Positions 17,599-26,622 of a stretch of DNA of 64,000 nt are shown one piece after another. Source of the DNA: DASYPQ01 sp036006425. Lineage in GTDB: Bacteria > Planctomycetota > UBA1135 > GCA-002686595. The stretch covers positions 1 through 64,000 of the forward strand of contig DASYPQ010000014.1 of NCBI GenBank assembly GCA_036006425.1. Direction: 5' to 3'. The position numbers were made by a program, and so were the translations under genes. Numbering within the stretch: the stretch's first letter is position 1; every line of letters begins with the position of its first letter. The notes beneath the pieces are model-generated. The model was not told the DNA's origin. It made no database searches and was given only the letters and a program-made list of their open reading frames with translations.

Positions 17599-18711
17599 AT
17601 GGCGAGCGAAGAGTGGATCGACGTCGGCTCGGCCGAGGAATCGGCGCGCGCGCCCGTCCGCGAGGTCGTGGTGGGACGCCATCGGGTCGCCCTCACGCTC
17701 CAGGACGGCCGGTTCGGCGCGATCTCGGGCGTCTGCAACCACGTCGGGGGGCCACTCGGCGAGGGGACGCTCGACGGCGAGTACGTCGTCTGTCCGTGGC
17801 ACTACTACAAGTTCCACTGCAAGACCGGCGTCGGCGAGCCAGGGTTCGAAGCCGATCGCGTGCCGAGCCACGAGGTGCGCGTCGAAGCGGGCCGCGTGCT
17901 CGTCCGCGCCGAGCCGAGCACGAAGCGCGGGAAGCTCGCGCACGCTCCGCACCCGCTCGCGCGGGAGATCGTCCATCACGAAGGACCGCCGCGTGTCCTC
18001 GGCATCTCGACGACGGTCTTCGATCCCGCGCACCCGCGCTACTCGACCTCGGAGGCGCTGCTCGAGGTCGCGATCGATCACGCGAAGACGGGGCTCGGCC
18101 TCGAGACGCGGCTCCTGCGCCTGGGCGCCCTGCGTTTCCGCGCGTGTGAAGGCTTCTACTCGAAGAGCTCGCGCGCGTGCACGTGGCCCTGCTCGATCAC
18201 GCAGATGGACGCCGAGGACCAGATGGAGCAGGTGTACGAGGGAATCGTGCACTGGGCCGACGTCGTCGTCGTCGCGACGCCGATCCGTTGGGGCGCCGCG
18301 AGCTCGCTCTACTACAAGATGGTCGAGCGCATGAACTGCATCCAGAACCAGATCACGACGCACGACCGGGTGCTCCTGCGCGACAAGGCGGCCGCGTTCC
18401 TGATCACTGGCGGACAGGACAACGTGCAGGCCGTTGCCGGGCAGATGCTCGGCTTCTTCGCCGAGATCGGCTGTGTCTTCCCGCCGTTCCCGTACGTCGC
18501 GCACAGCCGCGGATGGTCGGCCGAGGACATGGAGCAGAACGTCGCCGTCGTGCGCGCGAGCGAGGAGCTGCGCGCGGGAACGCGCGCGCTCGTCGACCGC
18601 ACCGTGGAGATGGCGAAACGCCTGCGCGAGACGAGGATGGGCGCGGCGTCGATCGAGCGCGGCGGGCGCAAGGCGCACGCCGAGCGGAGACCGCACTCAC
18701 CGCCGCGGTGA
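17599..18711 (+). CDS. Rieske [2Fe-2S] domain fused to flavodoxin-like NAD(P)H:FMN reductase
   Basis: 370 residues. Residues about 5-110 form a Rieske domain of the small-ferredoxin type with all four cluster ligands: Cys46 and His48 (CNHVGGPLGEG), Cys65 and His68 (CPWHYYKFH). Residues about 130-340 form an NADPH-dependent FMN reductase/flavodoxin-like domain (VLGISTTVFDPAHPRYSTSE; ATPIRWGAASSLYYKMVERM). A basic tail ends the protein. The fusion suggests electron transfer between FMN and the 2Fe-2S cluster within one cytoplasmic polypeptide. The acceptor is unknown. Its last 15 bases overlap the 3' end of the convergent methyltransferase gene. Confidence 0.85.
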   Translation: MASEEWIDVGSAEESARAPVREVVVGRHRVALTLQDGRFGAISGVCNHVGGPLGEGTLDGEYVVCPWHYYKFHCKTGVGEPGFEADRVPSHEVRVEAGRVLVRAEPSTKRGKLAHAPHPLAREIVHHEGPPRVLGISTTVFDPAHPRYSTSEALLEVAIDHAKTGLGLETRLLRLGALRFRACEGFYSKSSRACTWPCSITQMDAEDQMEQVYEGIVHWADVVVVATPIRWGAASSLYYKMVERMNCIQNQITTHDRVLLRDKAAAFLITGGQDNVQAVAGQMLGFFAEIGCVFPPFPYVAHSRGWSAEDMEQNVAVVRASEELRAGTRALVDRTVEMAKRLRETRMGAASIERGGRKAHAERRPHSPPR

Positions 18712-19458
18712 TCGCCGCTCGAGCACGACGAGCCAGTCCCAGGGGTACGGCTCGCGGAAGCTCTTCGGCGGTCGCACGAGCTCCGTGTGCCAGCCGTACT
18801 CGACGCGCGCGATCGAGACGGCGCGGGACGCGAGCCGCGGCGCGAGGAGGAGGAGCTCCTCCCGCGTCCAGTGCTTCGTGAGGACGCCGCCGGCGTCGAC
18901 GATACCGTCCGCGACGCGCTCGCGCCGCTTCGCGCGCCAGGGTTCGCCGGCCCAGTCGACGAAACGCCGGCGCACGAGGAGGTCCGACTCGAGAGAAGGG
19001 ACGACGAGGAAGAGGCGGCCGCCGCGGCGGACGTGGCCTGCGACGTTGGCGAGGAGCCGCTCGCGCGCGTCGTCGTCGGGCGTCAGCGCGACGTTGATGC
19101 ACAGTCCGACGTCGACGCGGGGGAGGGAGAGTCGCCGCGCCGCGAGATCGGCGTGCACGAACGCGATGTTGCGCGCGCCGCGCACGGCGGAGCGGGCGCG
19201 AGCGAGACAGGCGGAGCTCCCGTCGACGGCGAGGATCTCCCCGGTCGGTCCGAAGCTCCGCGCGAGGAGAGGCAGCGCCCGGCCGATCCCGCAGCCGAAG
19301 TCCCCGACCAGGATCCGCCGCCGCCGTCCGCGCCGCCGCGCTTCGTCCGCGAGCGCCCGCGCGACCACATGTCCGCGATCCTCCGCGAGCACGTGGCAGA
19401 CGCCGCCGTCGAAGCGACGCGCCATGGAGTCCCAGTCGTTCGGTCCGTGCGCGCGCAT
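18697..19458 (-). CDS. class I SAM-dependent methyltransferase
   Basis: 253 residues. The SAM-binding motif I is VGDFGCGIGRALPLL (about 51-65). Motif II follows (ILAVDGSSACLARARS) and then a post-motif near GLCINVALTP. The fold is the standard class I methyltransferase; the substrate cannot be told. The neighbours give no clear pathway link. The gene is divergent from the LytS-like kinase gene and converges with the Rieske-flavodoxin gene, overlapping it by 15 bases. Confidence 0.82.
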   Translation of the reverse strand: MRAHGPNDWDSMARRFDGGVCHVLAEDRGHVVARALADEARRRGRRRRILVGDFGCGIGRALPLLARSFGPTGEILAVDGSSACLARARSAVRGARNIAFVHADLAARRLSLPRVDVGLCINVALTPDDDARERLLANVAGHVRRGGRLFLVVPSLESDLLVRRRFVDWAGEPWRAKRRERVADGIVDAGGVLTKHWTREELLLLAPRLASRAVSIARVEYGWHTELVRPPKSFREPYPWDWLVVLERRSPRR

Positions 19459-19476
19459 CCGGAGGAGTCCATGGGG

Positions 19477-19482
19477 TACGCT
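19477..19482 (+). promoter_or_regulatory. putative -10 box (TACGCT) of the lytS/lytT-like pair
   Basis: TACGCT lies 29 bases before the GTG at 19512, giving a leader of about 22 bases. It sits just upstream of the divergent methyltransferase start. Confidence 0.3.
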
Positions 19483-19511
19483 TCTGCGGCATCCGGTTCA
19501 ATCCGCCTTCC

Positions 19512-20804
19512 GTGCCCACACCCGAGACCGAGCTCCAGCCACTCGCGCAGCGCGCTCCCGAGGAGCTCGAGAGCGTCCTCCGTTCGCCGGCGCAGCGCAT
19601 CGTCCTCCTGCTCGGCGTCGTCGTGCTCGCGGCGCTCCTGATGACGGCGCACGTCACGGACCTGAACACCGCGATGCGCAATCCGCAGCCGTGGGCGCGC
19701 GTGTTCGCCCATCAGTTCCTCCTCTGGTCGCTGTGGGGGATCGCAGGGATCCTCCTCGTGCGGTTCGCGCGCGGACTGCGCGCGCGCTGGAGCTCCTGGC
19801 TCGTCTTCCTGGCGATCGAGATCCCGCTGTCGATCGGCGTCGCGACGGCGTTCGCGGAGACGTATGACCGCGCCGCGGAGTGGATCTACGTCGAGGCGGC
19901 GCCGCGACCGTTCCCGCGCCCGCGCCCCGAGTTCGGCCGGCCGCCGCCCGGGGACGTGCTTCCGGACGACCCGATGCCCGGCGGCGCGCTCGTGCCCCCG
20001 TCGCCAGGCTCGCCCGCCGCGGCGAGCCGCCGCGGATTCCCCGTGCGACTGCGCTTCAACCTGGCGATCTACTGGATCGTGATCGGCATCGGCGCGGGCG
20101 TCGACTCGTTCCTCCGCGCGGGAGACCGCGAGCGCCTCGCCGCGCGATTGAACCTCGAGCGGTCGAAGCTCGAGTCGGAGCTCGCGGTGGCGCAGCTCTC
20201 CGCGCTGCGCGACCAGCTGCATCCGCACTTCTTCTTCAACTCGCTGCACACCGTCGCGGGATTGATCCGCGAGAAACGCGACGCCGAAGCGCTCAAGGTC
20301 CTCGCGGCGCTGGGCGACCTCCTGCGCACGACGCTCGACCAGCGCGGCACGCAGGAAGTCAGCCTGCGCGAGGAGCTGCGCGTCACGGAGCGCTACCTCG
20401 ACATCGAGCGCATCCGCTTCGGCTCCCGGCTCGACGTGGCGATCGACGTCGACCCCGCGCTGCTCGAGGCGCGGGTGCCGGGTCTCCTGCTCCAGCCGAT
20501 CGTCGAGAACGCGGTGCGGTACGGGATCGAGCCGCGGACGGCCGGCGGCGCGATCCGCGTGACCGCGCGGCGCGAAGGCGTAGACCTCCGCCTCGAAGTG
20601 CGCGACGACGGCCCCGGGTACCCGGCGTGGATGCTCGGAGGCGAACCGCCGCCGACTGCGCGAGAGCACCGGAGCCTCGGCCTCGCGAACGATCGGGAGC
20701 GGCTACGGCTCCTGTACGGCGAGCACCACGAGTTCGTGCTGGCGAACGCTCCGTCGGGTGGGGCGGTCGTCAGCATCCGGCTGCCGGAGAAGCGCGGTGC
20801 CTGA
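19512..20804 (+). CDS. LytS/YpdA-family sensor histidine kinase
   Basis: 430 residues from a GTG start. The N-terminal part has about four membrane helices (residues about 32-125 and 180-200) with a Pro-rich loop between them. The His_kinase domain carries QLHPHFFFNSLHT near residue 235, the phospho-acceptor region typical of LytS-like kinases. An HATPase_c domain follows, with an N-box LLQPIVENAVRYG and G-box RDDGPGYP and GLANDRERL. On sensing a membrane or small-molecule signal it should phosphorylate the response regulator, whose GTG start overlaps this stop by eight bases. Confidence 0.9.
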   Translation: MPTPETELQPLAQRAPEELESVLRSPAQRIVLLLGVVVLAALLMTAHVTDLNTAMRNPQPWARVFAHQFLLWSLWGIAGILLVRFARGLRARWSSWLVFLAIEIPLSIGVATAFAETYDRAAEWIYVEAAPRPFPRPRPEFGRPPPGDVLPDDPMPGGALVPPSPGSPAAASRRGFPVRLRFNLAIYWIVIGIGAGVDSFLRAGDRERLAARLNLERSKLESELAVAQLSALRDQLHPHFFFNSLHTVAGLIREKRDAEALKVLAALGDLLRTTLDQRGTQEVSLREELRVTERYLDIERIRFGSRLDVAIDVDPALLEARVPGLLLQPIVENAVRYGIEPRTAGGAIRVTARREGVDLRLEVRDDGPGYPAWMLGGEPPPTAREHRSLGLANDRERLRLLYGEHHEFVLANAPSGGAVVSIRLPEKRGA

Positions 20805-21579
20805 CTCCGCGCCGAAGATCCGCACGATCCTGGTCGACGACGAGGAGATCGCGCGGTCGACGCTGCGCACGCTCCTCGCGAGCGACCGCGAGTTCGAGAT
20901 CGTCGCCGAGTGCGCGAACGGACTCGAGGCGGTCGAGGCGGCCCGCGCGCTGGCTCCCGATCTCGTGTTCCTCGACGTGCAGATGCCAGGACTCGGCGGG
21001 CTCGAGGTCCTCGAGCGCCTCGATCCGGACAGGATGCCGCTCGTCATCTTCGCGACGGCGTACGATCGCTACGCGCTCGAGGCGTTCGATCGCTGCGCGG
21101 TCGACTACCTGCTGAAGCCTTTCGACGACGACCGGTTCTTCCGGGCCGTCGACCGCGCCAAGGCGAGGCTGCGCACCGAGGCCGCGGCCGAGATCGGCCG
21201 TCGCAACGCGGAGCTGCGCGCCACGGTGCAGAATCGCGGCGACGCGGCGGCACCGTTGCGTCGCCTGGCGATCCAGCACGGCACCCGGATCGAGTACGTG
21301 GACGCGCACGAGATCGAATGGATCGAGGCCGCCGACCAGTACGTCCAGATCCACGCCCGCGGGGGCGTCCATCTGCTGCGGGAATCGATGGACCGCATCG
21401 AGCGGATGCTCGATCCCGCCGCGTTCCTGCGGGTGCACCGCTCGGCGATCGTGGCCCTCGCGGCGGTGCGGACGTTCGAGACGCTCGAGAGCGGCAACGG
21501 GCAGGTCGTGCTCCGGAGCGGCGAACGCCTGCCGGTCAGCCGCTCGCGGGCGCCGGAGATCCGCGCGCGTCTCGCCTGA
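20797..21579 (+). CDS. LytTR-family response regulator
   Basis: 260 residues from a GTG at 20797 that overlaps the kinase gene by eight bases. The receiver domain (about 8-125) has the acidic pair (LVDDEE), phospho-acceptor Asp60 (LVFLDVQMPG) and conserved Lys (YLLKPFDD). Residues about 150-258 form a LytTR DNA-binding domain with the usual IEWIEAADQYVQIH and FLRVHRSAIV motifs. LytTR proteins bind paired 9-bp direct repeats, and such a pair lies just downstream at 21583-21612. This regulator therefore probably controls the next two genes. Confidence 0.92.
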   Translation: MPDSAPKIRTILVDDEEIARSTLRTLLASDREFEIVAECANGLEAVEAARALAPDLVFLDVQMPGLGGLEVLERLDPDRMPLVIFATAYDRYALEAFDRCAVDYLLKPFDDDRFFRAVDRAKARLRTEAAAEIGRRNAELRATVQNRGDAAAPLRRLAIQHGTRIEYVDAHEIEWIEAADQYVQIHARGGVHLLRESMDRIERMLDPAAFLRVHRSAIVALAAVRTFETLESGNGQVVLRSGERLPVSRSRAPEIRARLA

Positions 21580-21582
21580 CCC

Positions 21583-21612
21583 GCCGTTCGCAACATTCCG
21601 GCCACCGTTCGC
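21583..21612 (+). promoter_or_regulatory. candidate LytTR operator: two 9-bp direct repeats
   Basis: GCCGTTCGC at 21583-21591 and ACCGTTCGC at 21604-21612 are 21 bases apart, centre to centre, with a 12-base spacer. LytTR regulators such as AgrA bind 9-bp repeats around a GTT core with the same spacing. The pair sits between the LytTR regulator gene and the Spy-like/peroxidase genes. Confidence 0.5.
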
Positions 21613-21680
21613 TCCATCCCGCGTGATGCGCGCGGCAAGGCGTGGTTGGATCGGCTCCGACGCGCCGAGAGAACCAACCC

Positions 21681-22049
21681 ATGACCCACCTGCCTCGCAT
21701 CCTCGCAACGTTCGTGCTCGGAACCGTCCTCGCGCCTGCACAGCGGCCCGAGCCGCCGCAACGGGAGCGCATCGAGCACCCGCGCCCTCCTCCGGGATTC
21801 CCGCCGCCCGCACCGCGGCCCCTCCTCGACGCGCTCGATCGCCTGGACCTCGCGCCGGCGCAGCGCGCCGCCGTCGACGCGATCCGCGCGGATCACGAGC
21901 GCAAGATGCGCGACGCGCACCGGCGGATCGTCGAGGACACGCTGCGCGAGCTGCGCGGCGTACTGACGCCGGAACAGTACTCGAGCGTGGAAGCTCTCGC
22001 CCTGCGCGAGCCTCCGCCTCCTCCCAAGAAACCCGGAATCCAGAGGTGA
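21681..22049 (+). CDS. small periplasmic Spy/CpxP-like protein
   Basis: 122 residues from the ATG at 21681. A signal peptide spans about residues 1-19. After a Pro-rich stretch, residues about 50-105 are helical and contain RLDLAPAQRAAVDAI and LRGVLTPEQYSSVEAL. These are LTxxQ-like repeats of the Spy/CpxP chaperone and metal-sensor family. Such proteins act in the periplasm in envelope stress or metal sensing. The C-terminus is again Pro-rich. The gene lies four bases before the dihaem peroxidase gene and after the candidate LytTR operator, so the two are probably co-regulated. The family match is weak. Confidence 0.55.
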   Translation: MTHLPRILATFVLGTVLAPAQRPEPPQRERIEHPRPPPGFPPPAPRPLLDALDRLDLAPAQRAAVDAIRADHERKMRDAHRRIVEDTLRELRGVLTPEQYSSVEALALREPPPPPKKPGIQR

Positions 22050-22052
22050 ACC

Positions 22053-23714
22053 ATGACGCTCGCGACCCGATCGGTCCTCGCTGCTTCCCTTGTGTGCGCG
22101 CTCGCGCCCGCGCTGCGGGCACAAGGCGGCGGACTCCCGCCGCCGCCTCCTCCGCCGCCCGGCAATCCGATCACGCCCTCGAAGGTGCTGCTCGGGAAGG
22201 CGCTCTTCTGGGACGAGCAGCTCTCGTCGAACGGGACGGTCTCGTGCGCGACGTGCCACGTGCCGGCGCGCGGCGGGGCCGATCCTCGATCGAACGCCGC
22301 GAACGCGCGCAGCCACGCTCCGGGTCCCGACGGGATCCTCGGAACGCTCGACGACGTGATCGCCTCGAACGGGATCAGCCGCCAGGACTCCGTGGGCAGC
22401 TACATCCTCGACGCGACGGACCGGCTCCTCCCGCAGGTCACGGGCCGCAACGCGCCTGCGGTCGTCAACGCGGCCTACGCGCCGCTGCTCTTCTGGGACG
22501 GTCGCGCCACCGGAACGTTCCGTGATCCGGTCTCGGGTGCCGTCGTGCTCCAGAACGGCGCGGCGCTCGAATCGCAGGCCGCGGCGCCGCCCGTCAGCGA
22601 CGTCGAGATGGCGCACGTCGGTCGCTCGTGGACGGAAGTCGCCGCTCTCGTGGAGCAGGCGACGCCGCTGCGCCTCGCGCCCAGCATCTCGCCGGATCTC
22701 CAGGGCTTCGTCGTCGGGCGCACCTATCCGCAGCTCTTCCAGGACGCGTTCGGGACGGCCGACGTCACGCCCGCGCGCATCCTGATGGCGATCGCCACCT
22801 ACGAGCGCACGCAGTTCTCGAACCAGGCGCCGATCGACGCGTTCTTGAACGGCAACCAGAACGCGCTCACGCCGCAGGAGCAGCAGGGCCGCCAGATCTT
22901 CAACGGCATCGGCAGCTGCAACGTGTGCCACGCCGGCGCTCTCTTCAGCGACAACCAGTTCCACTACATCGGCGTGCGACCGCAGAACGACGATCTCGGA
23001 CGCTCGGTCGTCACGAACAACGCGAACGACCGCGGCGCCTTCCGGACGCCGAGCCTGCGCAACGTCGAGCTCCGCGGTGCGTACTTCCACAACGGCGGCA
23101 AGGCGACGCTCGAGGACGTCGTCGACTTCTACAACCGCGGCGGCGACTTCGATGCGCCGAACAAGCCGCCGGCGATCCACCCGCTCAACCTGAACGCGGG
23201 GCAGCGCGCCGCGCTCCTCGCGTTCCTGCGGCGGCCGATGACGGATCCGCGCGTCGCCGCGGAAGCGCCGCCGTTCGATCATCCGACGCTCTACGCCGTG
23301 TCACCGCGCGTCCCGGCGCACTTCGGCTCGGGGACGGCTGGAACCGGCGGGTTCACCCCGGAGCTCGTCGCGCTCGAGCCGCCAGTGCTCGGCAACGACC
23401 GGATGGCGATCGGGATCGACCGCGCCCTCTCAGGGAAGAGCGCCGTGCTCGTCGTCGGGCCGCAGGCGTCGATCGCGGGCACGCCGTTCCAGGGCGCGCG
23501 GCTCTTCGTCGCCCTGAAGCCGGGCGTCGCGACGCGGCGCATCCAGACGCTGAAGGGCGGCGGAGCTGGCGACGGCTGGGGCTCCGTGACGTGGGTGCTG
23601 CCGACGGATCCCGCGCGGATCGGGAGCACGTGGTACGCGCAGTGGCTGGTCCTCGACGGCGCGGCGGGCCGTCGCTTCGCCGCGTCCGACGCGGTGGAGT
23701 GGACGATCTTCTAG
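22053..23714 (+). CDS. dihaem cytochrome c peroxidase / MauG-like protein
   Basis: 553 residues with a signal peptide (about 1-23) followed by a run of Pro. Two c-type haem sites are present: CATCH at 65-69 and CNVCH at about 289-293. These are embedded in motifs of the bacterial cytochrome c peroxidase/MauG family (GKALFWDEQLSSNGTVSCATCH, RAFRTPSLRNVELRGAYFHNG-like segments). The haem domain covers about 40-400. The last 130 residues form a beta-rich tail not found in classical peroxidases but similar in style to tails of other secreted proteins in this window. It should reduce peroxide or oxidise a protein substrate in the periplasm. Confidence 0.88.
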   Translation: MTLATRSVLAASLVCALAPALRAQGGGLPPPPPPPPGNPITPSKVLLGKALFWDEQLSSNGTVSCATCHVPARGGADPRSNAANARSHAPGPDGILGTLDDVIASNGISRQDSVGSYILDATDRLLPQVTGRNAPAVVNAAYAPLLFWDGRATGTFRDPVSGAVVLQNGAALESQAAAPPVSDVEMAHVGRSWTEVAALVEQATPLRLAPSISPDLQGFVVGRTYPQLFQDAFGTADVTPARILMAIATYERTQFSNQAPIDAFLNGNQNALTPQEQQGRQIFNGIGSCNVCHAGALFSDNQFHYIGVRPQNDDLGRSVVTNNANDRGAFRTPSLRNVELRGAYFHNGGKATLEDVVDFYNRGGDFDAPNKPPAIHPLNLNAGQRAALLAFLRRPMTDPRVAAEAPPFDHPTLYAVSPRVPAHFGSGTAGTGGFTPELVALEPPVLGNDRMAIGIDRALSGKSAVLVVGPQASIAGTPFQGARLFVALKPGVATRRIQTLKGGGAGDGWGSVTWVLPTDPARIGSTWYAQWLVLDGAAGRRFAASDAVEWTIF

Positions 23715-23774
23715 CGCGACTCGGTTCCAGGTTCGACGCGCCGGAGCGTCACGGTCACCGCGACCTCGCGACCC

Positions 23775-25580
23775 TCACCGCGCCGCGGCGGCGTCCATCG
23801 CCTGGTTCCGGACGTGGTCGGTGTAGTTCGCCGGGTTCGTCATCCCGGTCGTGTGGCACCAGCCCGTCACGTGTCCCATCGAGTTCCCGCCCGGGAGCTG
23901 TCCGCGGAACATCTCGACGACGCCGTCCTCGGGATTCGTGAGGAACCCGTCCGTGAAGATGCTGCACGCGGAGCCCGAGTTCGAGGTCGTCCAGTAGGAG
24001 ACCTGGGCGCGCGCCCAGCTCGGGATGCCGGCGAGCCAGACGGCGGCTCCCGCGGGCGTCATGTCGTTGTTCACTCCGCACGCGAATGCGCCGAGCGACG
24101 CGAGCGGCGTTCCCTGGTACGGCGACGCCACGCTCTGGATCCGTCGAGCGCCGTCCGCCGCGTCGAGCCCGCTCCGGTAGTACGTCAGGAGATGGAGCGC
24201 CGCGCAGCCGCCTTGGCTGTGCGCGACGATCCCGAACGAAGTCAGGCCCGCGGCGCCGGCCTGTTGCGCGATCAGCTGCGCGAACTGGTCGTGCGTGCGG
24301 TTCGCGTTCGGATCGAGGAAGACGAATTTCGGCGGCGTGAAGTCCGCCGGCGGCCAGACCGCGCCGCCCGAGCAATAGCCGTGGACGAGCACGAGCGCCG
24401 GCACAGTCGGGCGCGGCGCGATCGGCGGACGCGGAGCGCCGGTGAGCATCTCGGACGTGATGTGGCGATCCCGCGTCCCCGTCCCCGGCACGACCGGGAA
24501 CTGGAGCGGCATCCGCGCCTCGCGATCGAGGACGATCTCGAGATCGGGGTCCTGCACGCGTACTTCGCGGAGCTCGAACGGCGCCGTGCACGGGACGACG
24601 TCGAGCCACGCGAGATCGAGCGCGAGGGGCAGCGTCCAGGCACCCTCGCGCATCTCGGGGGAGAGCATCCGCGAGAGCCAGCACACGGGAACCATCGGTC
24701 CCGAAGCGCTGCGGCCCCAGAGCTCGGCCGACACGTGCAGGCGCTGCGGCGGCGCGAGCGGCAGGCACGCGATCTCGAGTGAGACGTGCTCCGCGTCGGC
24801 GACGCGCGCGCGAGCGGTCGGCTCGAGGAGGAGGCGCGGCTCGACCACCGGGAACGTGAGCTCGGCGGTGCGCAGGAACTTCCGTCCTTCCGCCGTCGTC
24901 CCGGAGAGCTCGACGCGCGCGCGCACGTCGCCGCGGACGTCGTCGGGGAGCAGCGCAGTGAAGGAGCCGTCGCCGGAAGCGTCGCGATCCATCGCGAGCT
25001 CGCGCGCACCGCCGGCGCTCTGGAGGACGACGCGCCCGCGCTCGGGCTCGGCGCCGAGGATGCGCGCGGTGATCCCGATCGGCTCCCCCGCGACGAGCCG
25101 CTGCGTCGTCACGTTCGCCTCGAGGCGCAGCGCGCCCGCCGGCTTCGCGATCAGCCAGCCTTCGGCCGGCGGACGCGCGCCGAGCGGATCGTCGGCTTCG
25201 ACGCGCAGGTCCCACTCTCCGGCGGGGACGGCGTGCGCGTCCGCGCGATCGACGACCCAGCCCGGCATCTCGTCGCCGACGAGCTCGATCTTGTGCTGCG
25301 CCCCCGCCGGCGCGCCGCGCAGACGCCAGGTCCCGGCGTCGGGCGAGAGGAGCATCAAGGAGAGATCTCCGTCGCGTTCGACCGGCAGCGACACGGCGGC
25401 GACCCAGCCCGTTCCGGCCACGCGCTCGAAGCGCAGCGGCAGGACGATGACGCTCGAGACCGTCGGCGTGCTCGACGGATCGGGGAGGCGGACGACTCCT
25501 GCGAGGATGTCGCTCGCGGGAGCGGCGACCTGGCGCGCGATCGGAGCCTGGAACGCGAGAGCGGCGAGGAGGGCGAGCAC
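23775..25580 (-). CDS. secreted alpha/beta-hydrolase (esterase/lipase-like)
   Basis: 601 residues with a short signal peptide from a GTG start. The first 370 residues are beta-rich, with several Ig-like or carbohydrate-binding-like segments. The C-terminal 220 residues form an alpha/beta-hydrolase domain with the oxyanion motif VHGYCSGG near 400 and the nucleophile motif AHSQGG (Ser455). A His in GHVTGWCH near 575 may complete the triad. Cys residues in this domain suggest disulphides. It should hydrolyse esters outside the cell; the substrate is unknown. TAGGAT lies nine bases before the GTG. Confidence 0.78.
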   Translation of the reverse strand: MLALLAALAFQAPIARQVAAPASDILAGVVRLPDPSSTPTVSSVIVLPLRFERVAGTGWVAAVSLPVERDGDLSLMLLSPDAGTWRLRGAPAGAQHKIELVGDEMPGWVVDRADAHAVPAGEWDLRVEADDPLGARPPAEGWLIAKPAGALRLEANVTTQRLVAGEPIGITARILGAEPERGRVVLQSAGGARELAMDRDASGDGSFTALLPDDVRGDVRARVELSGTTAEGRKFLRTAELTFPVVEPRLLLEPTARARVADAEHVSLEIACLPLAPPQRLHVSAELWGRSASGPMVPVCWLSRMLSPEMREGAWTLPLALDLAWLDVVPCTAPFELREVRVQDPDLEIVLDREARMPLQFPVVPGTGTRDRHITSEMLTGAPRPPIAPRPTVPALVLVHGYCSGGAVWPPADFTPPKFVFLDPNANRTHDQFAQLIAQQAGAAGLTSFGIVAHSQGGCAALHLLTYYRSGLDAADGARRIQSVASPYQGTPLASLGAFACGVNNDMTPAGAAVWLAGIPSWARAQVSYWTTSNSGSACSIFTDGFLTNPEDGVVEMFRGQLPGGNSMGHVTGWCHTTGMTNPANYTDHVRNQAMDAAAAR

Positions 25581-25589
25581 GGGAGATCC

Positions 25590-25595
25590 ATCCTA
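25590..25595 (-). promoter_or_regulatory. putative -10 box (TAGGAT), near-leaderless start
   Basis: On the minus strand TAGGAT is followed by nine bases and then the GTG at 25580. There is no Shine-Dalgarno sequence. Confidence 0.45.
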
Positions 25596-25609
25596 CCGGC
25601 GGTCGCCGG

Positions 25610-26545
25610 CTAGATGCCGCGGAACCGTCGGGCGGGGCGGCCGAGCGCCGCGTCGCGCGCGCCCTGGTACTGGGCGACGGCCGTCGCGAAGCGCTCGACC
25701 GGCGCGCGGATCGCGCCGCGGACCCGGCGCGCGAGCGTGGGCTCCTCGTACCACGCGGCGCGGATCCACGGCCCCGCGCTCGTCAGCGCATGCCACGTCA
25801 TGCCCGCCTTGGGCACCGTGCGCACCTCGAACAGCTCGTAGAGCGTGTAGTGGGAGAGGTAGGTCCGCCGGTACTCGTAGCCGACCGAGCGATCGTGCGA
25901 GTGGATCACGTGGACGTCGGGCGTGTACGTGATCGTGTGGCCGGCGAGGATCGCGCGCTTCGACCACACGAGGTCCTCGGCGAAGGCGCGCGGCCCGAAG
26001 CGGATGTCCTCCCACACGGTGCGACGCACCGCGCTGCACACGTTGTCGAACGCGCACAGCCGGAAGCGCTCGAACGGCGGCAGCGACGCGAGCTCGACGC
26101 CGCGCTCCAGGCGGCAATCCCGGCGCTCCTTCGAGCCGTACATGCTCTCGCGCAGGCGCAGCGCGACGACCGCGGGCGCGTCGGGCCGCGCGACCTGCCT
26201 GCAGAACGTCCCGGCCACGGCCGGGGAAGCGAATTCGCGCGCCAGTCCCTCGATCCAGTCGCGCGAGCCCGGCACGGCGTCCTGCACGACGAGGATCGCG
26301 ATGTCGCCCGTCGAGCTCGAGATCGCGAGGTCGCGCGTCGCGCCGTGATCGAAAGTCCCCGCGGGAACGTCGATCAGGCGCGCGCCGGCGCGCACGAGGC
26401 GCTCCCGCGTGCCGTCCGTCGAGCCCGAGTCCGCCGCCACGAGCTCGACCGATCCGCGCTCGAACCGCTGGTTCGCGAGCGCCGCCAGGAGGTCATCGAG
26501 GAGCGCGCCGGCGTTGAAGGTCGGGACGACGACGGAGACATTCAT
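25610..26545 (-). CDS. family 2 glycosyltransferase (rhamnosyltransferase-like)
   Basis: 311 residues. A GT-A fold is shown by VSVVVPTFNAG at 3-13, ADSGSTDGT near 38-46 (nucleotide-sugar binding) and VVQDAVPG near 87-92, in the DxD-like position. FAEDLVWSKRAILAG is a typical later motif. There are no membrane segments apart from possible peripheral contact. It should transfer a sugar, perhaps rhamnose, to a glycan or lipid carrier. It is divergent from a GT4-type glycosyltransferase, suggesting a joint role in surface polysaccharide synthesis. Confidence 0.88.
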   Translation of the reverse strand: MNVSVVVPTFNAGALLDDLLAALANQRFERGSVELVAADSGSTDGTRERLVRAGARLIDVPAGTFDHGATRDLAISSSTGDIAILVVQDAVPGSRDWIEGLAREFASPAVAGTFCRQVARPDAPAVVALRLRESMYGSKERRDCRLERGVELASLPPFERFRLCAFDNVCSAVRRTVWEDIRFGPRAFAEDLVWSKRAILAGHTITYTPDVHVIHSHDRSVGYEYRRTYLSHYTLYELFEVRTVPKAGMTWHALTSAGPWIRAAWYEEPTLARRVRGAIRAPVERFATAVAQYQGARDAALGRPARRFRGI

Positions 26546-26570
26546 GTCGGATTGTGGCGGCCTCCGGGGC

Positions 26571-26580
26571 AGGATAGCAT
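26571..26580. promoter_or_regulatory. overlapping divergent -10 boxes (TATCCT minus / TAGCAT plus)
   Basis: The minus strand reads TATCCT (26576-26571) and the plus strand reads TAGCAT (26575-26580), overlapping by two bases. The two glycosyltransferase genes lie 25 and 42 bases away on either side. Confidence 0.35.
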
Positions 26581-26622
26581 CGCACCTTCGCCCGAACGCG
26601 CCCGTGTCGCGCGAGACGAACG

